This document shows, piece after piece, positions 1-6,909 of a stretch of DNA of 64,000 nt. Source of the DNA: Alkalimarinus coralli (lineage in GTDB: Bacteria; Pseudomonadota; Gammaproteobacteria; Pseudomonadales; Oleiphilaceae); contig NZ_CP096016.1 in NCBI RefSeq assembly GCF_023650515.1, positions 2,978,001 to 3,042,000 of the forward strand, given 5' to 3'. The notes under the pieces are model-generated. The model made no database searches and was not told the DNA's origin. It saw only the letters and a list, made by a program, of their open reading frames with translations. Within the stretch, counting starts at the first letter, position 1. Each line of letters opens with the position of its first letter. Made by a program: the position numbers and the translations under genes.

Positions 1-388
1 GTGTTTCTGCGTCCCAGATTTGCGGCAAAGCCGCAACAAACTCCACACCTTGATCGACCATTAGCACATACAGCGCACTGACTTTTACAGTGGTAAACAG
101 CAGGAAGAAAGCGTAAGTGATTACCGGGCGCACTGAGGCTCTAAGCCCATCCACCCACTTTACTCCAGAAGGCTGGCTGTCGTATTTCAGTAAGGCGAGG
201 CTTTCGTTAATATCCGCATTGACAGTAATTTCTTCAAGCCTCTGGTTATGGCCGAGGCGCATCTGCTCCATTTGTCGATCGAGAATCTGTAGCTCGTGTT
301 TTCTGTCTTGTTTGTCTTGCCAGATTTTAAGCAAGTCTGGAAAGGCACTGGAAATAAAGCCAAGCAGGCTACCTAACAATGTGAGCAT
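1..388 (-). CDS. Phage holin-like membrane protein, partial (3' end off the window)
   Basis: An open frame runs from an ATG at 388 (minus strand) to the window edge, with GGAGG about 7 nt upstream. It encodes at least 129 residues: a hydrophobic N-terminus (MLTLLGSLLGFIS), a charged helical stretch rich in Gln, Asp and Lys, then a conserved-looking segment (KWVDGLRASVRPVITY) followed by a membrane helix. This layout resembles the GTA-type three-TM holin family found in tailed-phage lysis modules. It follows the DUF6127 gene on the same strand, which supports a phage lysis context. The C-terminus is outside the window, so the third membrane segment is not visible. Family assignment is by resemblance only. 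Confidence 0.6.
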   Translation of the reverse strand, partial: MLTLLGSLLGFISSAFPDLLKIWQDKQDRKHELQILDRQMEQMRLGHNQRLEEITVNADINESLALLKYDSQPSGVKWVDGLRASVRPVITYAFFLLFTTVKVSALYVLMVDQGVEFVAALPQIWDAET

Positions 389-422
389 GTTATTGTCCTC
401 CGTTATTTATTTTGAAATGCGC

Positions 423-704
423 TCAAGGCTGCTTCAATTTGATAGCGACCCCCAGAATGAAAGCCGCAAGAATGCCTGTAGTGGCGACTTTGATTACCGT
501 TTGCCATGCGGTGCGTCTGGCATCACGCCAAGCATCAAGTAAGTCTCGAAGCTCTCGTATATCTCGAGCGGCATGACCGTTTTCTAAACCCAGGTGTGCC
601 AATACACGTTCCGCCCCTCGCTCGGCAGCGTTATTTAAAAGGCTCTCAAATTCGTCTTTTGGCATGACGACCATGCCGCTCTCTTTTTCTTTGGCAGGCG
701 CCAT
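423..704 (-). CDS. DUF6127 family phage protein
   Basis: A 93-residue protein starting at ATG 704 with AGGAGA upstream. The middle carries the pattern typical of the small phage-associated DUF6127 family: DEFESLL, a GAERVLAHLGL segment, then DIRELRDLLDAWRDARRTAW, and a single C-terminal membrane helix (about residues 68-88). The function of the family is unknown; it is commonly found beside holin and endolysin genes. It lies 34 bp upstream of the holin-like gene on the same strand, so the two are likely co-transcribed. Confidence 0.7.
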   Translation of the reverse strand: MAPAKEKESGMVVMPKDEFESLLNNAAERGAERVLAHLGLENGHAARDIRELRDLLDAWRDARRTAWQTVIKVATTGILAAFILGVAIKLKQP

Positions 705-776
705 TTATGCTCTCCTAAAACACGGTCGCTCTATGCCATCCATGGCATCGCGACATACCGTATGTCCTATACATAA

Positions 777-797
777 AAACCGCCTCAGGGGCGGTTT
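777..797 (-). terminator. Rho-independent terminator reading leftward
   Basis: Perfect 8-bp stem AAACCGCC/GGCGGTTT with a 5-nt loop. The U-rich tail is on the minus strand (GGTTTTTATG), so it ends a leftward transcript. It lies just past the stop codon of the truncated minus-strand ORF at 814. Confidence 0.7.
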
Positions 798-813
798 CAA
801 CAATCAAGAATAT

Positions 814-993
814 TCAATCAGTTATTGGGGACTTCAGCCTGCGATACTTCTGACTTAAACGATCGAGTGATGCACCAAGGGGGGTGTTTTCACGCGATAG
901 CGCTCGCGCAGAGACACCAGCCTGTCTGGCTACCGAAGCGTTCATGGTGAACCAGAGAACACCAGCACTTCGGAGGCAAAATGAGCTCAGATA
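814..993 (-). pseudogene. 3' remnant of a minus-strand (probably phage) gene
   Basis: The minus frame is open from 993 to a TGA at 814-816 and ends in a coherent-looking tail (SVARQAGVSARALSREN, then LDRLSQKYRRL). A leftward terminator follows directly. An in-frame stop at 994-996 blocks extension to the right, exactly where the rearranged recombinase gene begins. I read it as the C-terminal end of a phage gene cut off by insertion or rearrangement. I do not recognise the protein. An internal ATG at 945 could in principle give a 43-residue peptide, but no clear ribosome site precedes it. Confidence 0.4.
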
Positions 994-2231
994 TCATATT
1001 CGAACCATCTACTTCGGCCGTTGCGCAGATACCTGTCGAGGATGACTACGACGATCCCGCATACTCCGGTGGAAATATGGATCGCCCGGCAATGAAACGT
1101 CTACTTAAGGACATTCAGGATGACAAAATCGATGTAGTTGTTGTTTACAAAATTGACCGACTGACACGAAGCCTAACCGACTTCTCCAAAATGATTGAGG
1201 TATTTGAACGCCATAACACATCATTCGTTTCAGTCACCCAGCAATTTAACACCACTAACTCAATGGGCAGGCTGATGCTGAATATTCTGCTGTCTTTCGC
1301 CCAATTTGAAAGAGAGGTCACCGGCGAAAGGATCCGCGATAAGATCACCGCCAGTAAGAAGAAAGGTTTATGGATGGGAGGAATTCCTCCTCTTGGTTAC
1401 GATGTAAAGGACCGCTGCCTTGTGATAAACCCCAAGGAAGCTAAGTTGGTGCAACAAGTCTTCCTACGCTTTACTGAAATCGGCTCAACAACGCTGCTGT
1501 ATAAGGAGCTGAGACTGGAAGGTGCCACCAGTAAATCCTGGACTACTCAGGATGGTCGGTTTCGGCCCGGAAAACCAATTGATAGAGGCCTTATCTACAA
1601 GCTACTTCATAACCGCACCTACCTCGGAGAGCTTAGGCACAAGGACCAGTGGTACGAAGGCAAGCACGACGCAATCATTAATCAAAAACTTTGGGATGAC
1701 GTTCACTCAATACTATCGATCAATGGGCACAAACGCGGCAACTACACCCGCGCAAAGATCCCATTTCTTCTCAAGGGGATGGTCTTCGCAGAAGATGGTC
1801 GAGCGCTTACAACATGGAGCTCAACCAAAAAGAAAAGTGGCAGGCGATACCGCTATTACATTAGCACCCGCGATACCAAAGAATATTCTGGCGCCTCAGG
1901 CTTACCGAGAATACCCGCCGCTGAATTGGAGTCGGCCGTAGTCGAGCAAATCAGAGGTATTCTCAAAGCACCGCCCATTACTCAGCAGGTAGCATCGATT
2001 GCCAATCAGCAGGACCACGAAATTGATGAAGCTCAGGTCACTGTCGCACTCAATAAAATCGATAATGTCTGGGAGCAACTATTCCCCGACGAACAATCGC
2101 GGATTATTAAACTGTTGATCGAGAAGATCATTGTTAAACCCGACAATATTGATATCAGGCTTTGGGAAAATGGTGTTGAGCGCCTCGCGCTAGAGATTAC
2201 AGAATCGGCTAAGCAGGAGGTTGTCGCATGA
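981..2231 (+). CDS. Large serine recombinase lacking its catalytic N-terminus
   Basis: A 416-residue protein from ATG 981 with GGAGG five bases upstream. From about residue 22 it matches large serine recombinases of bacterial islands: YDDPAYSGGNMDRPAMKRLL, then VVVYKIDRLTRSL, VSVTQQFNTTNSMGRL and LLSFAQFEREVTGERIRDKI of the resolvase domain, followed by the Recombinase domain (GGIPPLGYDV, YKLLHNRTYLGE). Family members normally begin with about 50-70 more residues containing the nucleophilic serine (context TRKS). Here these are replaced by about 20 unrelated residues (MSSDIIFEPSTSAVAQ). Without the serine the protein should not cut or rejoin DNA, though it could still bind. The stop overlaps the next start (ATGA). 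This is an inactivated recombinase, produced by deletion at the island edge. Confidence 0.85.
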   Translation: MSSDIIFEPSTSAVAQIPVEDDYDDPAYSGGNMDRPAMKRLLKDIQDDKIDVVVVYKIDRLTRSLTDFSKMIEVFERHNTSFVSVTQQFNTTNSMGRLMLNILLSFAQFEREVTGERIRDKITASKKKGLWMGGIPPLGYDVKDRCLVINPKEAKLVQQVFLRFTEIGSTTLLYKELRLEGATSKSWTTQDGRFRPGKPIDRGLIYKLLHNRTYLGELRHKDQWYEGKHDAIINQKLWDDVHSILSINGHKRGNYTRAKIPFLLKGMVFAEDGRALTTWSSTKKKSGRRYRYYISTRDTKEYSGASGLPRIPAAELESAVVEQIRGILKAPPITQQVASIANQQDHEIDEAQVTVALNKIDNVWEQLFPDEQSRIIKLLIEKIIVKPDNIDIRLWENGVERLALEITESAKQEVVA

Positions 2232-2674
2232 GCAAGGGGAGCGGATTTAAAATTGAAATGAGCCAATCTGGCGATCCAAGCGTCTTCGAAGCCAGTAATG
2301 GCAAACTCAGCATATCGGTCCCCATCAGTCTAAAACGCAGAAGTGGACGACAACTGATTACTCTACCAGATGGTTCCTCCCATGAGCCCAGGCCATGGGA
2401 TACTGATCCAACGCCACTGCAACTTACATTGGCCAGAGGTCATTGCTGGCTTGCTATGCTGGAAACCGGCCAAGTTAAATCACTTAGGGAAATTGCCGAG
2501 AAAGAAGGTATCGACAACAGCTACGTCAGCCGAATGGTTAACCTGACAACTCTTGCACCCGATATCGTAGAAGCCATTTTGGATGATCAATTGCCGCCAA
2601 CCTTGACCTTGTTTGATTTGGCGGTAGATCCGCCTAGGCTTTGGGCAGATCAACGTACAAGACTCACAGTTTAA
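2228..2674 (+). CDS. Small HTH protein that accompanies serine recombinases
   Basis: A 148-residue protein translationally coupled to the recombinase (4-nt overlap). The N-terminal third is beta-rich and polar (ISVPISLKRRSGRQLITLP). The middle has a ParB/sigma-like helix-turn-helix (SLREIAEKEGIDNSYVSRMV) and then a helical tail (LAPDIVEAILDDQLPP). Proteins of this type commonly sit directly downstream of island serine recombinases and probably bind DNA as accessory or directionality factors; that role is inferred from neighbourhood. The DUF2924 gene that often precedes such recombinases is missing, in line with loss of the upstream end. Confidence 0.7.
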   Translation: MSKGSGFKIEMSQSGDPSVFEASNGKLSISVPISLKRRSGRQLITLPDGSSHEPRPWDTDPTPLQLTLARGHCWLAMLETGQVKSLREIAEKEGIDNSYVSRMVNLTTLAPDIVEAILDDQLPPTLTLFDLAVDPPRLWADQRTRLTV

Positions 2675-2682
2675 AATCACAG

Positions 2683-2711
2683 CGATAGTTAAACCCTAGG
2701 TTTAACTATCG
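2683..2711. repeat. 13-bp inverted repeat between convergent genes
   Basis: CGATAGTTAAACC, a 3-nt loop, then GGTTTAACTATCG, perfectly paired. It lies between the convergent ends of the HTH gene and the RtcR-like gene. There is no U-tract on either side, so it is not a textbook intrinsic terminator. It may block read-through in both directions or be a protein-binding site. Confidence 0.6.
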
Positions 2712-2806
2712 TGACAATTTCAAACCTACAGCTAAGTATTTTAAATACCTATCATTTTGAGATGCTTGCGGATTTTCCATTTTTCCAAGCCTAGCAAAGT
2801 TAGTAT

Positions 2807-4252
2807 TCAATTGTCTCTCATATACTTTTGCAGAGTTTTTTGATCCACCTTCAATGCTTCTGCGGCTTTAACCCATGTCCCGAATTGCTTTTTGGCAGCT
2901 GTGGCAAATTCCTTATGAAACGCTTTCGTTAACTCATCCTTAGTTGTCTTGGATAAATCACCAAATGCAAACCTTGTGTCAGGACTATCCCCTTGGATAG
3001 CAGGCTCGCCCAAAGAAGCTAATGAGCTAGAGATTGCCGACTCTGTAGTTTGGGAGCTCAAAAACGCACAAGACATATATGCCAGCTTTTTGAGGTCACG
3101 TAAGTTACCTGGTAAATATGCCGAGTTAAAAAACTGGATTAAATCATTTGATACTGGAGCTTCCGCAGGCAGATTGGGGTTGACATTAACTTCCTGCCAG
3201 ATTCTTTGCCAATCGGACAATATATCTTCTCTGCATGCCCGAAGTGGAGGTATTGTTATTGTGAGCATGGATACACGATCAAAGAAATCAGCATCGAGTA
3301 TCGCTGCCAATTGCTCAAGAGATTTATTACTCGCGCAAACTAGCTCAAAGTCAGATGCTTCCTCGGTGTCACTTCCAACAGGGCGAAAGCTGTGATGATT
3401 ATCTTGAAGCACTCGAACCAGCTTTCGCTGAACCGAAGTTGGTAAATCTTGTATCTCATCCAAGAACAATACTTTTCCATTTGCTTCTTTCAAAAGCCCA
3501 TTGCGATCCTTTTCCGCCCCAGTGAACGCACCTTTTACGTGGCCAAACAACATACTATCAACCACTTGAGAGTCTAACCCTCCACATGCAAGCGTAACTA
3601 CCTGCTTTTGCTTCACCTTACCGACAACGGTTTCAATTAACCTCGTTTTCCCTGTACCACGTTCACCCAATACAAGTAACGGTGCTTTGGGGACGCAAGA
3701 AAACTGCTTTAACGTTTGTAATGCATCCTGCCTTGCTTTTGATTTAGGATCTAAATCGTAAAGGGCGTAACCGGCCTCTGAACTCGAAATAGCAGAGATC
3801 TCTGCCAGATACGTGTTAACACTGAAGTCAACTTTGGCAATGCTGGTTCTTTTGGTATCGGGGTTATATTGAGATGACCAGAGGATTGTTTCGCGTGGAA
3901 AACGCCCCCGAGCATGAAGAATCAACCAAACCGCATGCATCGCCGGAGTTCCCGGCGATACATTTATATGAAGATGCTGTTCAAGCTTTAGCTCTGGAAT
4001 AATCTCAGATTCTATTGCGTGATAAATTTCGTTGTGATCAGCTGGGTTCTCGATAGCTACAGTTCGAAAGGTAATCTGTATATCGCCAAATTCATGCTCT
4101 TTGTACAGTCTGTTATCCTCAGCTGACTGAGTAAGCACAATTACTTTGCCAACATAAACTTTACGATTCTTAAGCCGCTTTAACGCCTCATCTAATACCT
4201 CAACCCCAGCTCTTTTTGAGTGCCAACAAAGCAGCGTGTTTTTGATATCCAA
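2807..4252 (-). CDS. RtcR-like sigma54 activator with CARF-like sensor domain
   Basis: A 481-residue protein with a TTG start at 4252, supported by GGAGG 7 nt upstream; the preceding gene ends 2 nt earlier. Residues 1-150 resemble the CARF-type sensor of RtcR (IENPADHNEIYHAI, then LHINVSPGTPAMHAVWL, aligning with the RtcR segment containing HITTGT). Residues 170-400 are a sigma54-interacting AAA+ domain: Walker A GERGTGKT (196-203), the GAFTGA loop that contacts sigma54 (241-246), and Walker B VLFLDEIQD. The C-terminus is a Fis-type HTH (WVKAAEALKVDQKTLQKYM). In RtcR the sensor responds to RNA ends bearing cyclic phosphate and the protein activates rtcBA; no rtcBA is present here. As last gene of the operon with a sigma54-like promoter at its head, it probably activates its own operon. 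The ligand is unknown. Confidence 0.85.
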   Translation of the reverse strand: MDIKNTLLCWHSKRAGVEVLDEALKRLKNRKVYVGKVIVLTQSAEDNRLYKEHEFGDIQITFRTVAIENPADHNEIYHAIESEIIPELKLEQHLHINVSPGTPAMHAVWLILHARGRFPRETILWSSQYNPDTKRTSIAKVDFSVNTYLAEISAISSSEAGYALYDLDPKSKARQDALQTLKQFSCVPKAPLLVLGERGTGKTRLIETVVGKVKQKQVVTLACGGLDSQVVDSMLFGHVKGAFTGAEKDRNGLLKEANGKVLFLDEIQDLPTSVQRKLVRVLQDNHHSFRPVGSDTEEASDFELVCASNKSLEQLAAILDADFFDRVSMLTITIPPLRACREDILSDWQRIWQEVNVNPNLPAEAPVSNDLIQFFNSAYLPGNLRDLKKLAYMSCAFLSSQTTESAISSSLASLGEPAIQGDSPDTRFAFGDLSKTTKDELTKAFHKEFATAAKKQFGTWVKAAEALKVDQKTLQKYMRDN

Positions 4253-4254
4253 AG

Positions 4255-5790
4255 TTACGCCTCCAATACAATTCGGGCGTTTGGCAATTCACTTTGCTTC
4301 AGCCTTTTTGCCATGGAAAGTTCAGACTCTTTACGAACTGTAATCGCTAACTGCTTTTTTGTCAGTCGAACAACCTTGGGCTCATAACTTTTTCTAGTCG
4401 AGCCTGTATTCTGCTTTTTAGAGGTTTCATCCTTAGCTGTTGAAGGTCTAAAATACTCTGAACTTGTATTGGTGATAACAGGCGGTTCTATACGCCATTT
4501 ATACTCAATCTTGTGCGAGGTTTTTTCCCGCCAGTTTGCATTGGGTATTTTTGGGTGCTTATCCATATCAGACAAACAATCTGCTTTTATGGGAGATAAC
4601 TCAACAATGTCTACTTCGCTGACTGAGTACCTCTTGAATATATTATTTTCCCAAGCTTCAAAACCACCGGAAATCATCCCTAGACTCATATCTATGTTCA
4701 ATTGATTGTGGCTATTAGTTAAAAACACATCGAAGCAATTCATCAGCTCTTTTACCTGACTAACAGTGAGCTTTACGCCTAACTCAAAGCCTTGATCCAT
4801 ACCATGCGCTTGAAAATTGGCCGACATCACCATGCCATGCATTCCATCTACTACAATCGCTTTGGCATGTAGCCATTTAAAACACATCACTGATGCACCA
4901 GCTTGTTTCATAGCCAACAACGCTGGCATGGCTGCGGGTCTTTGGCGGGATAGAACTGTGACTTTTACCCCCGATTTCGCACGCTTACATATTGCTTTTA
5001 CAAGCTGATGGTCTTCTTGCCACCCAAAACTCGATATGATGAGTTCTTTATCCGCTTTATTGATCAACGCTAATGCGTGTTCCCTAATTCGAGCATCTTC
5101 ACTAGATGTGACCAGTATTTCAGTTAATTCTCTTGGGTATCCGACATTTCCCGGAGACTTGTATGCTGAGAATTCACCACGGCTTGTCATATGGTGCTGC
5201 GCACTCTCGAAGATTGCCCAACGGAACACATTCAAGATCTCAGCTATTTGATGGCGTGAAAGCGAGACCCCCAGCTCTTCATTTCGTTTAAGTGCCTCTT
5301 CTGTAAGGTTTGCCGTTAAAAGCAACCCTTTCGCAATACCATCTTCATGTAATGCGTCTATGACAACAGCTTTTGCATGGAAATGCGGCGCAGATGCAAA
5401 GTGAACATGCCCAGACAATTTGTTTAACATTTCCTTATGCTGCACAAGGCACTTCTTACCAAAGTCATCATCAGGCACATCGCCATCAAGACGAGTCTCA
5501 CATGCCAATAGTATGTACACACGAACCTTGCGCTTTGCTGCTTTTAAGACCGCTGATTCGACATTTTCATCGGCAAGCAAAAACGTACTAAGAATAACCG
5601 AATGTTTAGCACTATCGATTAATTCGACAACTCTTGATTGCAGCTTATCGCAAAACAAAGAGCTATTAATCTGCTGCGGATCAGATACCTGTTTTGGTGG
5701 AACAGGCAAAAGCACAGGGGGCAACTTGGTATTTGATTGATCAACAATCTTAGTTTCTGTTTTAGTAAACTTTTCAATTAGATTCATCAC
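4255..5790 (-). CDS. Double-HKD phospholipase D superfamily protein (probable nuclease)
   Basis: A 511-residue protein with two HKD motifs: HAKAVVID (His138, Lys140, Asp145) with a following TANLTEEAL, and HAKAIVVDG (His308, Lys310) with MSANFQAHG. Two motifs in one chain form a complete PLD active site. There is no signal peptide or membrane segment, which favours a cytosolic nuclease over a lipase. The last 110 residues are basic and low in complexity and may bind nucleic acid. The start is GTG at 5790 or the adjacent ATG, preceded by AAGGAA. It sits between the winged-helix gene and the activator with gaps of 9 and 2 nt, so it is in the same operon as the helicase. Helicase plus PLD is the combination seen in Mokosh-type defence; that link is inference. 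Confidence 0.8.
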   Translation of the reverse strand: MMNLIEKFTKTETKIVDQSNTKLPPVLLPVPPKQVSDPQQINSSLFCDKLQSRVVELIDSAKHSVILSTFLLADENVESAVLKAAKRKVRVYILLACETRLDGDVPDDDFGKKCLVQHKEMLNKLSGHVHFASAPHFHAKAVVIDALHEDGIAKGLLLTANLTEEALKRNEELGVSLSRHQIAEILNVFRWAIFESAQHHMTSRGEFSAYKSPGNVGYPRELTEILVTSSEDARIREHALALINKADKELIISSFGWQEDHQLVKAICKRAKSGVKVTVLSRQRPAAMPALLAMKQAGASVMCFKWLHAKAIVVDGMHGMVMSANFQAHGMDQGFELGVKLTVSQVKELMNCFDVFLTNSHNQLNIDMSLGMISGGFEAWENNIFKRYSVSEVDIVELSPIKADCLSDMDKHPKIPNANWREKTSHKIEYKWRIEPPVITNTSSEYFRPSTAKDETSKKQNTGSTRKSYEPKVVRLTKKQLAITVRKESELSMAKRLKQSELPNARIVLEA

Positions 5791-5799
5791 TATTATTCC

Positions 5800-6909
5800 T
5801 TATAGATTCCAATCATGGGCTGCAATGACATGCCAGGTATGCTGATTTTGCTGGTCTTCTTCAATCCAAAACTGATTTGCCAGTTCAGCCCTATCAGGTA
5901 GTGTAAAATTCCAGTCTGTAAAAGGTTCGAGTGCTTTTTCTCTCCAAATTTGATATTTGCTATTAGTGGCATACATATTAATATTTTTCTCTAATCTCCA
6001 TTCAGCCCACTTTTTAGCATCCAATTCAGTCAATGCTGATATTGAAATATTGTGTAATTTCATCGTATCAAACGAGCCAAACTTCTTAACAGATGGTTTG
6101 TTTACTTTTACCGAGCGCTTCATATTGATTCGCTCAGATTCAGTTGTATTTTCAAAAACTACTGACAAAATTTCCGTTTTCTTATCCCATTGTTCAAGCA
6201 AGCCTTCACTACGCAGAAGTTCTTTCAAAACTTGCAGGCGACTGATTGGCTTAACCCGATGTGAAAAAATAAGATCCTTTCCGCGCTTCACATCGACATT
6301 GCCATCAATCACATTCCACTCGATGTAATACGGTTTTCCTTGAGGTGAGATGCGCTCACCTTTATGTTCAATTTTATCCACTCGTACTTCCGAGCCACCA
6401 CCTATTGGTTGTTCTTGCAAACCAATTAGCTCCTTAACAGATTGAGGTATCTTCGATAACTTATCAGCCCGCGCTTTTAAGTTATGACGGTTCTTTCCCA
6501 GCCCGATTGACGCTGCACTTGGCTCTGTGTGCGCGTCAATAGTCAAAAGTGGATGGGGCAATAATGGCTCATGACAAACGCAAAGGCTCCAACATCCATC
6601 TTCTGGCACTAGAATTTGATCTTTCTTAAGAGCAATCAGTCCTGTCTCAGTGAGCCTGTATTGGCCTCGACTAGACTCCGCAAGCCCATATAATCGACAT
6701 ATGTTTAGTAACCTATCAGCAACGACACGACGTCCGATTTTGTCCCCAAATAAATGCTCGGAGCACTCAGCAGAACTCGCATTCGGATAATCTTGAAGGA
6801 ATTGCAGCACGCAGTTAATTTCTGGACGGCTATCTGCCAGCGCGATTTCACCCTGTATGAGCCAACTTTCAGTCTTAATTTCTCGTTTTAGTATGATGTC
6901 CTGGCTCAT
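5800..6909 (-). CDS. Unrecognised winged-helix protein of the helicase-PLD operon
   Basis: A 369-residue protein whose ATG overlaps the stop of the helicase gene (4 nt). Residues about 25-85 look like a winged helix (VLQFLQDYPNASSAECSEHL, then RVVADRLLNICRLYGLAES and a YRLTETG wing). Residues 100-250 are mixed alpha/beta with a short pattern CVCHEP and a region that may be beta-rich (YYIEWNVIDGNVDVKRG). The C-terminal 120 residues are charged and aromatic-rich. I do not recognise a family beyond the wing-helix fold. Its position between the helicase and nuclease suggests an adaptor, a substrate sensor, or an inhibitor that holds the two enzymes in check. No catalytic motif is evident. Confidence 0.6.
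   Translation of the reverse strand: MSQDIILKREIKTESWLIQGEIALADSRPEINCVLQFLQDYPNASSAECSEHLFGDKIGRRVVADRLLNICRLYGLAESSRGQYRLTETGLIALKKDQILVPEDGCWSLCVCHEPLLPHPLLTIDAHTEPSAASIGLGKNRHNLKARADKLSKIPQSVKELIGLQEQPIGGGSEVRVDKIEHKGERISPQGKPYYIEWNVIDGNVDVKRGKDLIFSHRVKPISRLQVLKELLRSEGLLEQWDKKTEILSVVFENTTESERINMKRSVKVNKPSVKKFGSFDTMKLHNISISALTELDAKKWAEWRLEKNINMYATNSKYQIWREKALEPFTDWNFTLPDRAELANQFWIEEDQQNQHTWHVIAAHDWNL

Noticed and set aside
117-858. Plus-strand open frames at 117-542 and 664-858
   Set aside because: They lie opposite the holin-like and DUF6127 genes, have no ribosome sites and no family features.
2807-4252. A true rtcR with rtcBA RNA ligase genes
   Set aside because: No RtcB or RtcA gene lies nearby; the neighbours are a helicase and a PLD protein, so I describe it only as RtcR-like.
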